DNA from: Acinetobacter sp. NCu2D-2
GTDB lineage: Bacteria; Pseudomonadota; Gammaproteobacteria; Pseudomonadales; Moraxellaceae
Reading direction: 5' to 3'
Assembly (NCBI RefSeq): GCF_001647675.1
Contig: NZ_CP015594.1
Coordinates: 310,001-374,000 of the forward strand
DNA: 64,000 nucleotides
Below the pieces are notes generated by a model that worked only from the letters and a program-made list of their open reading frames with translations, was not told the origin of the DNA and searched no databases. Positions 25,452 to 33,998 of this stretch are shown here, one piece after another. Numbering within the stretch: the first letter of the stretch is position 1; each line of letters opens with the position of its first letter. The translations under genes and the position numbers were made by a program.

Positions 25452-26486
25452 TTAAGGCTTTAGATTTTTTCGCATCAATTCCGAATATTGTTGACTACTT
25501 ATATTGCTGCCAAAAGGGACTTTAGGGTTTACATGGGCTTTTTGATACCACGTTGCAATATCCCATTCGTGGTGAATAGCATGTAAGTCATAGAGATAAT
25601 TAGGCAAGTAACCTGAAACAATCAGTCGATAATCGGTTGGAATTGGTTTATTCGAAACAGCCTGAACCATATCAAAGACCAATGTGGTGCAGTTGCTGGT
25701 CAATGTGTTATACCATTTAGGTTCAGCACGTAAATCATCAGCTTTTTTCAAATAGGCATTAAACAAGGCCTTGGCTTCGTTTTTTTGCATATTAACCGGG
25801 AAGAAATAAACCTGTTCACCACGAATATTACTTCGGGTATAGACAATATCCTTTTCATCAGACGCGATTAGACTTAATTCAAACTTTCTAAAAAAACCAC
25901 CAATCGCAGAGAAATCTTCATCTTTTTCTTTACGAATTTCGATGGAGAAGGTTAGGGGTTTTTGATCAGCAAAATCAAAGCTAATGAGGGTATGTGCAAT
26001 TTTAGGTCCCATCCAATAGGAGGTAATCACATTGACGCCTGTGATTTGATTCAGGTCAAACTGACGTGTTTCCCAACGTTCAGTATAACTGCCATCATGA
26101 TGCCAATCGAAATTACGGACATTGTGTAAGGTAACCAGATCGCCTTGCTGTTCATAATGCAGCATTTCAGCAACTTCAGCATTCCACACCCGATCTTGAC
26201 GCGCTTCTATATTAAAGTACCAAACTAAGCTTAAAGCAAAAATGAGAATGTAGATGAGAATATCTAAAGGGCGTGAAATTAGATGACGACTAAAATAAAT
26301 ACCCAGTACAACACAGCTCAGTGCAATCCAAAGTACGATTAAAACGCTACTGAACAGCAGACCTAAAGGTTGCTGAATCCAAATGGCAAGACTCAGCCAA
26401 AGACTAGAGCCAATCACAAACACAACAAATACTGCATGAAATAGCCGAGTGAGCCAAAGGACTACAGTATTTGTGGGTGTTTGCAT
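25452..26486 (-). CDS. DUF4105 (Lnb-type periplasmic domain) membrane protein
   Basis: The product has 344 residues. Three hydrophobic helices occupy about residues 8-90, and the large C-terminal part lies in the periplasm. The DUF4105 domain is recognised from NVRNFDWHHDGSYTERWETRQFDL and from WYNTLTSNCTT (about 267-277), whose Cys is the predicted nucleophile, with Asp/His downstream (YDLHAIHHEWD). The domain is papain-like and also forms the N-terminal periplasmic part of the lipoprotein N-acyltransferase Lnb, but no Lnb activity can be claimed here. Confidence 0.82.
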   Translation of the reverse strand: MQTPTNTVVLWLTRLFHAVFVVFVIGSSLWLSLAIWIQQPLGLLFSSVLIVLWIALSCVVLGIYFSRHLISRPLDILIYILIFALSLVWYFNIEARQDRVWNAEVAEMLHYEQQGDLVTLHNVRNFDWHHDGSYTERWETRQFDLNQITGVNVITSYWMGPKIAHTLISFDFADQKPLTFSIEIRKEKDEDFSAIGGFFRKFELSLIASDEKDIVYTRSNIRGEQVYFFPVNMQKNEAKALFNAYLKKADDLRAEPKWYNTLTSNCTTLVFDMVQAVSNKPIPTDYRLIVSGYLPNYLYDLHAIHHEWDIATWYQKAHVNPKVPFGSNISSQQYSELMRKNLKP

Positions 26487-26514
26487 AATCAGGACTTTAT
26501 TAAAAATTTATGCT

Positions 26515-27027
26515 TTATTTTCTGTAGGTTGCGAACTCAAAAGCAATGCCTGTTTTGTCGTCAATATGTGACTCGGATGCGATCTTTTTAAACTCAGTTG
26601 GTATAGCTGGATAATGTGCATCACCTTGAACATCGAGTTCAACATGGGTCAATTCTAGACGATCTGCAATGTTAATCGTTTGTTTAAAGATTTCACCGCC
26701 ACCGATAATAAAGACTGTGTCAGGTTTTTCAGATGCTTTTACATCAGAGACTGCTTGTGACAACGCATCTTCAATGCTGTAGGCCACTTTAGCACCTTCA
26801 AAAGACCAGTTTTGATCGCGCGTGATAATCCAATTCACACGTTTTGGCAGGGTGCGCCCCATTGACTCTAGGGTCTTACGCCCCATGACCACCACGCCAC
26901 CTTGGGTAATTTCCTTAAAATGTTTGAGGTCGGCTGAAATATGCCAAGGCAAGTCATTTCCTTTACCGATGCAGTGTTGCTGATCCATTGCGACGACGTG
27001 TACGACTTCTAAACCTTGAAATGCCAT
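26515..27027 (-). CDS. folA: Dihydrofolate reductase
   Basis: FolA reduces dihydrofolate to tetrahydrofolate with NADPH and is the target of trimethoprim. The product of 170 residues is slightly longer than the E. coli enzyme (159). Visible motifs are VVAMDQQHCIGKGNDLPWHISADLKHFKEITQGG with the active acidic residue in the loop, VVMGRKTLESMGRTLP, and IIGGGEIF. I use the ATG at 27025-27027; a TTG five codons earlier is the other in-frame option. It lies about 100 bp downstream of thyA with a terminator-like palindrome between. Confidence 0.95.
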   Translation of the reverse strand: MAFQGLEVVHVVAMDQQHCIGKGNDLPWHISADLKHFKEITQGGVVVMGRKTLESMGRTLPKRVNWIITRDQNWSFEGAKVAYSIEDALSQAVSDVKASEKPDTVFIIGGGEIFKQTINIADRLELTHVELDVQGDAHYPAIPTEFKKIASESHIDDKTGIAFEFATYRK

Positions 27028-27077
27028 GCAGAAATTATCCAAATAAGAAAACAGAAATTTTGTCTATTAAAATGCAA

Positions 27078-27102
27078 AATCCCCCTTTAAGAAAGGGGGA
27101 TT
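27078..27102 (-). terminator. Palindromic intergenic repeat acting as terminator after thyA
   Basis: A perfect hairpin AATCCCCCTTT/AAAGGGGGATT has an AAG loop, followed on the minus strand by a T-rich tract. A second copy-like element with the same CCCCTTT/AAAGGGG core is found at 33126-33142, so this is probably a dispersed Acinetobacter repeat. Confidence 0.8.
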
Positions 27103-27126
27103 GATGCGATCTGGAAAATATTTAAA

Positions 27127-27969
27127 TTAAACAGCAACAGGTGCTTTAATTGCAGGATGAGATTCATAGCCTACAATTTCAATATCTTCAAATTTGAAAT
27201 CAAATAAATCTTTAATTTCAGGATTGAGTTTGAGCTGACATAACCCTAGAGGTTCACGAGTTAATTGCAATTGTGCTTGTTCAAAGTGGTTGGCATAAAG
27301 ATGTGTATCACCGCCGGTCCAAACGAAATCGCCAACGTCTAAGTCACACACTTGTGCAATCATATGTGTGAGTAACGCATAGCTCGCAATGTTAAATGGC
27401 ACGCCTAAAAAAACATCCGCACTACGTTGATACAACTGACAAGACAATTTGCCATTATGCACAAAGAATTGGAATAGGGTATGACACGGCGGTAAAGCAA
27501 CTTTGCCCGCTTCATTTGGGTTCCAACCAGATACGATCAAACGACGTGAATTTGGATTGGTTTTAATCTCATTGATGAGCCATTTGATTTGGTCAAAACC
27601 GTCTTGGTTATAGCTGCCATCTTCATTTTTTGTCGCGCCAAAATTACGCCATTGATGACCGTAAACTGGACCTAGCTCGCCTTCAGGGCGACCAAAACGC
27701 GCAGTCTGTTCTGCTGTTGACCACTCATCCCAAATGCTGACTTTATTGTCTTTTAAATACTGAACGTTGGTATCGCCTTTGAGGAACCAAAGAAGTTCAA
27801 TCACAATGGAACGGAAATGAACTTTTTTGGTCGTAAGTAAAGGGAAACCTTTTGAAAGATCAAAACGCATTTGATGACCGAATACTGAACGTGTCCCAGT
27901 ACCTGTACGGTCGCCTTTATCACCACCGTTGTCGAGGATATGTTGTAAAAGGTCAAGATATTGGCGCAT
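27127..27969 (-). CDS. thyA: Thymidylate synthase
   Basis: ThyA methylates dUMP to dTMP with methylene-THF, producing the dihydrofolate that FolA recycles. The product has 280 residues. The catalytic Cys is Cys162 in [11 protein letters not shown]. Other family blocks are [45 protein letters not shown] and DTHLYANH. The pair thyA-folA in this order is common in Proteobacteria. Confidence 0.97.
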   Translation of the reverse strand: MRQYLDLLQHILDNGGDKGDRTGTGTRSVFGHQMRFDLSKGFPLLTTKKVHFRSIVIELLWFLKGDTNVQYLKDNKVSIWDEWSTAEQTARFGRPEGELGPVYGHQWRNFGATKNEDGSYNQDGFDQIKWLINEIKTNPNSRRLIVSGWNPNEAGKVALPPCHTLFQFFVHNGKLSCQLYQRSADVFLGVPFNIASYALLTHMIAQVCDLDVGDFVWTGGDTHLYANHFEQAQLQLTREPLGLCQLKLNPEIKDLFDFKFEDIEIVGYESHPAIKAPVAV

Positions 27970-28133
27970 AAGTCTCTCTTAAAATATTGTTTAAATGACC
28001 TTGGCATGCACATGAAACGTCATTTTCATGTTGAATTGCATCAGAGGTTACATTGAATAAATGGCATCATAACATTTTTTTTAAAGATTGCTGATAGACC
28101 GTTCACGACAAAAATAAGCCGAAACATAGGCAT

Positions 28134-28163
28134 AAAAAAGCACCCGATTTCGAGTGCTTTTTT
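28134..28163 (-). terminator. Terminator after the lipocalin gene
   Basis: The stem GCACCCG/CGAGTGC with one mismatch has loop ATTT and A/T runs on both sides. It lies 14 bp past the lipocalin stop at 28177. Confidence 0.82.
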
Positions 28164-28176
28164 AGAAAATAATCAC

Positions 28177-28668
28177 TTATGCTGTTTTATGACCCGTATG
28201 CACGGTGTGAATTAAATCTGATAAATCATAACCAATTGATTTTGCATAAGCCAAATATTCAGCTTTGGTTCTTTCATCTAAACTTGGTGAGCGATGTAAT
28301 AACCACAAATATTTTTTATTGGGTTCACCCACTAACGCAGTTTGATAGTTTTCATCAAGTTTTAGTACCCAATAATCCCCTTTAGTAAATGGGATCCAAC
28401 GGAAACCTTCAGGCAAGAAACTAACTTCAAGTTTTGCATTTTCTGCATCGACAATTGTCGCTTCACCAATGGATTCATCAAGTTGTTTTTTCTCATCCAA
28501 GCAGCGGTTTTGTACACGGACTTTACCATCTTCATTTAAACTGTATACGGCAGAAATGTCGGTGCTGTCTTCTGGTTGATGTTTCATAGGTAAACGAGCA
28601 ATTTCGTACCATGTTCCTAAATATTGATCTAATTTAAAATTTGAAACGGTCATTAAGTCTTGACTCAT
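28177..28668 (-). CDS. Lipocalin family protein (Blc-like, without signal peptide)
   Basis: The product has 163 residues. The lipocalin signature GTWYEIARLPMKHQ is at about 17-30 (from LDQYLGTWYEI), and later structural blocks match bacterial Blc (VYSLNEDGKVRVQNRC, GDYWVLKLDENYQTALVGEPNKKYLWLLHRSP). E. coli Blc is an outer-membrane lipoprotein, but here the start at 28668 (MSQDLMTVSNF, with a strong GGAGT site) gives no lipobox or signal peptide, so the product should stay in the cytosol. The ligand is probably a fatty or lysolipid molecule. Confidence 0.9.
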   Translation of the reverse strand: MSQDLMTVSNFKLDQYLGTWYEIARLPMKHQPEDSTDISAVYSLNEDGKVRVQNRCLDEKKQLDESIGEATIVDAENAKLEVSFLPEGFRWIPFTKGDYWVLKLDENYQTALVGEPNKKYLWLLHRSPSLDERTKAEYLAYAKSIGYDLSDLIHTVHTGHKTA

Positions 28669-29067
28669 TGTGTACTCCGTTTTTCTAGTCAATTAAAAAT
28701 TTCACAATGAGTCTAAACAAGATCAATAACTTAAAGTGCTGTAGTCCTGTAGTGAAATGTTGCATCTGTATTTGTTCATCGTAGGAATTGTTTAAAGATG
28801 AAGAAGATATGAACGGGATTTAAATTTACGTGAAAAAGAACGTAATTTGATCAATAAATGCACTTCTTTTTACTTAAAGAAACATGTTTTGTAACTGAGT
28901 TATTTTATTTAATTAATTATTAATCAAAGTCTTATATTTTAGGGTTTACATGATGGTTAAATTTTTTTACATTTTGAGGGTGAATATTAACATTGATCAG
29001 GCTAGTATGATCAGCCTGTTAACGAGATATAGGCCGCAATATGCAGGCGAGGAGCGATTGGTAAAGA
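28669..29067. other. 399-bp gene-free region with hairpin and short upstream ORF
   Basis: This is an AT-rich divergent spacer. Near its right end are the direct repeat TGATCAG (28994-29000, 29008-29014) inside a hairpin CAGGCT/AGCCTG (28998-29003 with 29013-29018), and a seven-codon ORF MQARSDW at 29041-29064 just before the 29068 start. I see no tRNA or protein gene. Confidence 0.55.
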
Positions 29068-29586
29068 ATGGTTTATGATAATCCAGCGAACTTGAGTGCT
29101 GTACATGCTCCAGTCCAAGCAAATGTCATAATACGTTCCCAATCGGAGCAACGACCTAAAAAAGCAGTACGTAAAGAAACAGCGAAGCCAACGCATACAA
29201 GTTTTGGTGCAGCCAATGGTCAGCGTATTGATATTGCGAAATTTACCAGCTTCCTACAAGGCATTACACGTAGTACCAGTACACAGAAATGTGCCAAAAG
29301 TATTCGTGTAGGTTTGCAATCTGCAGGTGCAAAAATTGTTAACCATCCAGTAGCTGCAGCAGACTGGGGCAATACTTTGCAGCAGATTGGTTATAAGAAA
29401 ATTAACCTGTCTTTTGATCGTCCTAAGAAAGGCGATATCTATATCATTAACCGTACCAATCAACATGTTTACGGTCATATTGCGGCATATTCGGGTTCAG
29501 CTTGGGTTTCTGACTTTAAGCAAAATGGTTACGCGGTATATCGCGATCCAAATGTGAAGTATGAATATTATCGTTTAGATCACTAA
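29068..29586 (+). CDS. NlpC/P60- or CHAP-like cysteine amidase candidate without signal peptide
   Basis: The product has 172 residues. A basic, disordered N-terminal region (about 1-50, rich in Lys, Thr, Ala) precedes a compact domain. KCAKSIRVGLQSAG places a candidate nucleophile Cys75 at the start of a helix. A beta strand DIYIINR is followed by HVYGHIAAYSGSAWVSDFKQ, which supplies the His137 typical of Cys-His peptidoglycan amidases and ends with a YYRL strand. This order and spacing resemble NlpC/P60 and CHAP enzymes and type VI amidase effectors. There is no secretion signal and no recognised immunity gene next to it. Enzyme class and target are inferred. Confidence 0.62.
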   Translation: MVYDNPANLSAVHAPVQANVIIRSQSEQRPKKAVRKETAKPTHTSFGAANGQRIDIAKFTSFLQGITRSTSTQKCAKSIRVGLQSAGAKIVNHPVAAADWGNTLQQIGYKKINLSFDRPKKGDIYIINRTNQHVYGHIAAYSGSAWVSDFKQNGYAVYRDPNVKYEYYRLDH

Positions 29587-29606
29587 GTCTAAAGCGAGCA
29601 GCAGAG

Positions 29607-29972
29607 TTACAACCGTTTAGCTCTGTTGCTGTAAATTGAACATAAAAATAAGCCAATTCCCATAAATCCCACACCTTGAACCATCAATGCCCAAGCCTTG
29701 TCGGTCATGCTCGTTTGTATCGAGTAATACATCACAATAATTAGTGCTAAGACAGGTACATAACGAATATAGCTTATGCCTGTAACCTTGGTATATCGTA
29801 GGCTGAATCCATAGCTGAGATGTAAAGTAATTCCAAGCGCCACACAAATGCCCACATAAATTGCGTCAAGTTTGATGATGTTTGAGCACAATACAATCAA
29901 GACGCAGGTACACATAATGAACATCAGTTTGATTTGACGTGCACAGCGTTCGGAATACCAAAAATTAAGCAT
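29607..29972 (-). CDS. Small membrane protein, paralogue of the upstream gene
   Basis: The product has 121 residues from the ATG 29970-29972 (MLNFWYSERC), with four predicted hydrophobic segments and a short basic tail SNRAKRL. It resembles the 29965 gene (start MLEFWF, C-terminal QGIGFM against QGVGFM), so the two arose by duplication. Its start overlaps the upstream stop by 8 bp, indicating translational coupling. Function is unknown. It is convergent with the amidase-like gene. Confidence 0.65.
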   Translation of the reverse strand: MLNFWYSERCARQIKLMFIMCTCVLIVLCSNIIKLDAIYVGICVALGITLHLSYGFSLRYTKVTGISYIRYVPVLALIIVMYYSIQTSMTDKAWALMVQGVGFMGIGLFLCSIYSNRAKRL

Positions 29973-30351
29973 TAGGATGAGTTTTATCGTTTTTATTAAG
30001 CAAAGATAAGGGTGAAAACAGGCAAATAGATAGAACCATAAAACCAATGCCTTGAGCACCAGGAATCAGAATTTCGCCGTTTTGCATATTCATAAAAATC
30101 AGTGCCAGCAAGAGTGCAATTGGAATCCAAGTCAGTAAACGATACAGCAGCCCCGCAGGATTTTGACTAGCAAAGTGAATTTTGCAATAACGACAGATCA
30201 AGAAAATAATCCCTGTCCCCACGAACATTAAAATTGCATCAAGCTTTAACGGCTGCATCCAATATAAAGCTGCTGTTCCTGCGGCAGCGAGTACAAGCAG
30301 AATTAATTTTTTGACGATTGAAATCTGTGGGTTAAACCAAAACTCAAGCAT
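29965..30351 (-). CDS. Small membrane protein, first of a paralogous pair
   Basis: The product has 128 residues from the ATG at 30349-30351 (MLEFWFNPQISIVKK), with four hydrophobic segments and a polar Asn/Lys-rich tail. It belongs with the overlapping gene 29607-29972. No motif is recognised. It lies downstream of lgt but is separated from it by a terminator, so it has its own transcript. Confidence 0.68.
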   Translation of the reverse strand: MLEFWFNPQISIVKKLILLVLAAAGTAALYWMQPLKLDAILMFVGTGIIFLICRYCKIHFASQNPAGLLYRLLTWIPIALLLALIFMNMQNGEILIPGAQGIGFMVLSICLFSPLSLLNKNDKTHPNA

Positions 30352-30403
30352 AGATTGATCGATAACAATAGGACTGAAAGGCACTTTAGCATATTTTAAA
30401 GTG

Positions 30404-30429
30404 AAAAAAAGCGGGGCTTTTGACCCCGC
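30404..30429 (-). terminator. Terminator after lgt
   Basis: The GC-rich stem GCGGGG/CCCCGC (30411-30416 with 30424-30429) has loop CTTTTGA. On the minus strand it is followed by seven U. Confidence 0.9.
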
Positions 30430-30453
30430 AATCATGCTAAAAATGCTGAAAAC

Positions 30454-31263
30454 TTAATGATTTTTGAGTGGACCCCAATCATAAATTTTCTTTTGGTAGG
30501 CATACCACATCATCCATAAACCAACCAAAATCATCGGTAGGCTCAGGAATTGACCTTTACTCATCCACGCAACGAATAATTGTCCGTTGTCTGGCTCACG
30601 GAAGAACTCAACGACGAAACGTGCTAAGCCATAACCAATGAGGAAGAGTGCTGAAACAGCCATACGCGGACGCGGTTTTGAACTGAACCACCAAAGGATG
30701 ATAAATAAAATTAAGCCTTCACACAGTGCTTGATAAAGCTGTGACGGATGTCGTACTAACTGTAATGGATCACTTGGGAAGATCATACCTAAGGCAAAGT
30801 TCGGGTCCGTAACTTGGCGGCCGTAGAGCTCCCCGCCAATAAAGTTACCAATACGACCGAACATTAAACCTGTTGGTACACAAGGTGCAATAAAATCTAA
30901 GGTTTGGAACCATGTCATTTTGTACTTCTTGCACCAGAACAGCATCGCAGCCATAACGCCCAAGAAGCCGCCGTGGAAACTCATACCGCCAGTCCAAATT
31001 TGGAATAGCCAAAGCGGATCAGCAAGGAATTGTGAGAAACCATAGAATAAGACGTATCCTAAGCGACCACCTAAAATTACCCCTAAAGCACCATAGAAGA
31101 TTAAGTCTGACACCATGTCAGGTGTCCAACCACGTTCTTTCGAGCGATAAGTTGCTAAGCCCCAAGCGAATAAAAATGCCAGTAAATACATCAGTCCATA
31201 CCAATGAACTTGTAAAGGGCCAATTGCAACTGCAACAGGGTCAATATTTGGATAGGTGAGCAT
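30454..31263 (-). CDS. lgt: Prolipoprotein diacylglyceryl transferase
   Basis: Lgt attaches diacylglycerol from phosphatidylglycerol to the lipobox Cys of prolipoproteins, the first step of lipoprotein maturation. The product of 269 residues has seven membrane segments. The Lgt signature [14 protein letters not shown] (about 136-149) and the conserved [12 protein letters not shown] block are present, as is [11 protein letters not shown] near the N-terminus. The window encodes at least two of its substrates (24883 and 45978). Confidence 0.96.
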   Translation of the reverse strand: MLTYPNIDPVAVAIGPLQVHWYGLMYLLAFLFAWGLATYRSKERGWTPDMVSDLIFYGALGVILGGRLGYVLFYGFSQFLADPLWLFQIWTGGMSFHGGFLGVMAAMLFWCKKYKMTWFQTLDFIAPCVPTGLMFGRIGNFIGGELYGRQVTDPNFALGMIFPSDPLQLVRHPSQLYQALCEGLILFIILWWFSSKPRPRMAVSALFLIGYGLARFVVEFFREPDNGQLFVAWMSKGQFLSLPMILVGLWMMWYAYQKKIYDWGPLKNH

Positions 31264-31368
31264 TCATGTACCTTGTCATTCTGTTTTGTACAGATTTTAG
31301 CTGAAACATCATAAAAATGTTGTACATTCAATGTGTAAAGATCAAAACCTGATAAATGAGCAGATTCT

Positions 31369-32151
31369 ATGTGTATTGTTGCGCTGGCTTGGAACGTCTT
31401 GGATCAGAAGCCACTTTGTCTGATTTCAAATCGTGATGAGTTTTATCATCGACCAACAGAAGCTTTAGCTTCGTGGCCAAATAGTCCAATTATTGCAGGG
31501 CAGGATCTACAATCGGGTGGGACATGGATGGGTGTGACCGCACAGGGACGCTGGGCAGTGTTAACGAACTTTCGTGATGGACGTGATCAAAATAATTACC
31601 CTACGTCACGTGGGCATATTATTCAGGCATTTCTTGAATCAGATTTAACGCCAATTCGCTTTGCTCAAGCATTGGAACAACGGCAATGCGATTATGCAGG
31701 TTTTAATTTATTTATCGGAGATCGCACTCAAGCAGTCTATATGAGTAATCGTGGAGAAGCTCCACAAGTATTGCCTAATGGGGTATATGTGGTTTCGAAT
31801 GGATTGCTGAATGAACCTTGGGAAAAGACCAAACATTTGCGTAAACGCTTTACTCAAGAATTCTTACCGATGTTGCAGCAGCCACAAATTCCAGCGGATG
31901 ATTTGAATCGGGCAGCATGGGATATATTAGAAGATGAACGGAAAATCGTGCCTGATTTACTCCCTTCAACTGGAATTTCGCTTGAAATGGAAGAATTACT
32001 ATCCTCAACCTTTATACAAAGCTCTGTGTACGGTACACGCTGTTCAAATTTTTTAACCATGACTCATGATCAGTGGCAATGGTTGGAAAAATCCCAACAA
32101 GGTGAGACAGCCGGTCAGATCATTCAAAAAGTCATTGCCTTGCACTCTTAA
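31369..32151 (+). CDS. NRDE (TANGO2) family protein
   Basis: The product of 260 residues begins MCIVALAW. It shows the family-defining SNRDEFYHRPT, then AGQDLQSGGTWMGVTAQGRWAVLTNFR and SNRGEAPQVLPNGVYVVSN. The second-position Cys is conserved, consistent with an Ntn-hydrolase-like fold. The animal homologue TANGO2 affects heme and lipid trafficking; the bacterial role is not settled. Confidence 0.92.
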   Translation: MCIVALAWNVLDQKPLCLISNRDEFYHRPTEALASWPNSPIIAGQDLQSGGTWMGVTAQGRWAVLTNFRDGRDQNNYPTSRGHIIQAFLESDLTPIRFAQALEQRQCDYAGFNLFIGDRTQAVYMSNRGEAPQVLPNGVYVVSNGLLNEPWEKTKHLRKRFTQEFLPMLQQPQIPADDLNRAAWDILEDERKIVPDLLPSTGISLEMEELLSSTFIQSSVYGTRCSNFLTMTHDQWQWLEKSQQGETAGQIIQKVIALHS

Positions 32152-32239
32152 ATATAGCTAAAACACTGAAGCGGAATAAATCTTTGTAAGCGCCTTGGAT
32201 ATGTTAGGATTTTAGTCATCCTGTCTATATCCTTTTATT

Positions 32240-33121
32240 ATGGCACTGCTTGTTCCGCTCATTTCATTTCTGATTGGTTATTGGGGCGTGCATTATCTGA
32301 AAAGGATTCGTCCTGTTCTTGCTGCACTCTTGGCAAGGTTACTTATCCCTTTAATCATCATCTACAACATGGTGTTTTATAAGGAAGGCAGTCTTTGGCT
32401 TGTCGGCTTCAGTCTCAGTTGTTCAATTATTTTATTTAGCCTGTTTTATCTGTGGCAAAAAGATAAGTTACGTGCACTGTGTTTTAGCTATTTGAATGGC
32501 GTTTGGCTAGGGCTGCCATTTGCTTTGGCTGTATTTGGTCCAAATGCCATGCCGACCATTATTGCGCTATATATCGGTGGGTCATTGTTTGGCAATGTTA
32601 GTGCTGTTATGGCGGTAAGCACAGAGCGGCAGAGTACGTCATTCATTGTTAAAAATGTTTTAAGATCACCGCCCGTAATAGCATTAAGCATTGCGGCTGT
32701 ATTGTCCTTTTGGGATTTAAGCACTTATGAATTTCATCCATGGATTCAAACGGCATACGGTTTAAATAAGTTTCTTGTGACTTTTGCCGGCATGTGTATT
32801 TTAGGGATGTGGCTCAGTAAAGTGAAAATAGGGCTAAATGATCTAAAACGGAGTATGGGTTTAATTGCAGGACGTTTTGTTTTGTCGCTGAGCTTCGCAG
32901 CTGTTGCCTATTTTTGTCTGCCGATTCCGCATCAAACATTGGTGTATGCGGTGATGATGATGTACTTCCTATTACCGCCAGCTGCCAACATTGTGGCACT
33001 TGAAACTTATTACCAAGGGACAGGTGTGTCGGCAAAATATATTGCTTCAGGTACGATTGCGAGTGCAATTTTGATTGGGGTGTATGGGTTGATTGTGCAT
33101 GCCTTGATTCCTGCACTATAA
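32240..33121 (+). CDS. AEC-family (auxin efflux carrier-like) permease
   Basis: The product of 293 residues is nearly all membrane, with about ten helices. The opening LVPLISFLIGYWGVHYLKRI and the repeated LL-G-P patterns (LNGVWLGLPFALAVFGPNAMP, FLLPPAANIVALETYY) are typical of the AEC family, which transports organic acids. The substrate is unknown. The stop is followed directly by a string of hairpin repeats. Confidence 0.84.
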   Translation: MALLVPLISFLIGYWGVHYLKRIRPVLAALLARLLIPLIIIYNMVFYKEGSLWLVGFSLSCSIILFSLFYLWQKDKLRALCFSYLNGVWLGLPFALAVFGPNAMPTIIALYIGGSLFGNVSAVMAVSTERQSTSFIVKNVLRSPPVIALSIAAVLSFWDLSTYEFHPWIQTAYGLNKFLVTFAGMCILGMWLSKVKIGLNDLKRSMGLIAGRFVLSLSFAAVAYFCLPIPHQTLVYAVMMMYFLLPPAANIVALETYYQGTGVSAKYIASGTIASAILIGVYGLIVHALIPAL

Positions 33122-33125
33122 AGTT

Positions 33126-33248
33126 CCCCTTTGCTAAAGGGGGATTTAGGGGGATTGATAGAGGTCAATTAGAAAAATCCCTCCCAACCTCCCTTTATTA
33201 AAGGGAGGAGCTTTTTAGCTCAATCCTTATTCTTCTCCTGACAGGAGA
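33126..33248. repeat. Cluster of intergenic hairpin repeats
   Basis: At least three hairpins stand in a row between convergent genes: CCCCTTT/AAAGGGG (33126-33132 with 33136-33142), CCTCCCTTT/AAAGGGAGG (33188-33196 with 33200-33208) and TCTCC/GGAGA (33234-33238 with 33244-33248). The first two share their core with the palindrome at 27078-27102, pointing to dispersed repeats. They would also act as terminators for both genes. Confidence 0.75.
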
Positions 33249-33266
33249 GGGAATGAATAAAGCTTC

Positions 33267-33893
33267 TTACTTCTCCAAACACGCTTTAAACAGCTTCATT
33301 GCTTGTCCACGATGGCTGATTTTATTTTTTTCTTCTTTGGTCATTTCTGCACTCGAGATTCCAAGTTCAGGTAGCCAGAACAGTGGATCATAACCAAAGC
33401 CATTTTCACCACGCGCTTGTTCTAAAACTTCGCCTTTCCAAATGCCTTGGAAAATTTGCGGTAAAGGGTCATCAGCATGTTGTACTAAGGCAAGCACACA
33501 AACGAACATGCCTTCAATCGCTGCGCCATCTTTACGGAATGGTTGAAGCTCTGCTAACAATTTTTCATTGTTTGCAGCATCGTTACCATGCTCACCTGCA
33601 TAACGTGCAGAGTAAATGCCAGGTGCACCGCCAAGTACAGGAACATAGATGCCTGAGTCATCGGCAATAGCAGGTTTCCCTGAAATACGTGATGCGTGAC
33701 GGGCTTTAATGATGGCATTTTCAACAAAACTTAAACCATCTTCGATTGCATCTTCAATATTGAGTTTACCTTGTGCGATAACTTCGACAGGTAGGTTTAA
33801 TTCTGCAAAAAGTTTTTCAAATTCTGCAATTTTACCTTTGTTATTGCTGGCAAGGACAAGTGTGCCTTGAGATAACCAATCTGTAGAAGCCAT
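33267..33893 (-). CDS. rdgB: XTP/dITP diphosphatase (RdgB/HAM1)
   Basis: The enzyme removes inosine and xanthosine triphosphates from nucleotide pools. The product has 208 residues from the ATG 33891-33893; GAAGAG lies 7 bp before it, and a longer start at 33908 is possible. Motifs are LVLASNNKGKIAEF at the N-terminus, IADDSGIYVPVLGGAPGIYSARYAG, and GENGFGYDPLFWLPELG with the closing SHRGQAMK. rdgB follows metX-metW as in Pseudomonas. Confidence 0.95.
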   Translation of the reverse strand: MASTDWLSQGTLVLASNNKGKIAEFEKLFAELNLPVEVIAQGKLNIEDAIEDGLSFVENAIIKARHASRISGKPAIADDSGIYVPVLGGAPGIYSARYAGEHGNDAANNEKLLAELQPFRKDGAAIEGMFVCVLALVQHADDPLPQIFQGIWKGEVLEQARGENGFGYDPLFWLPELGISSAEMTKEEKNKISHRGQAMKLFKACLEK

Positions 33894-33959
33894 ATTTTTA
33901 CTCTTCATATCCGTTTTCAATGTCACTAGTTTAACAATGCTGATGAGTTTAAAGGCAAT

Positions 33960-33986
33960 AAAAAAGCACCTTCTAGGTGCTTTTTT
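33960..33986 (-). terminator. Terminator between the Sel1 gene and rdgB
   Basis: A perfect stem AAAAAAGCACC/GGTGCTTTTTT has loop TTCTA. It lies 12 bp past the stop of the 33999 gene. Confidence 0.9.
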
Positions 33987-33998
33987 ATGATTAGAACC

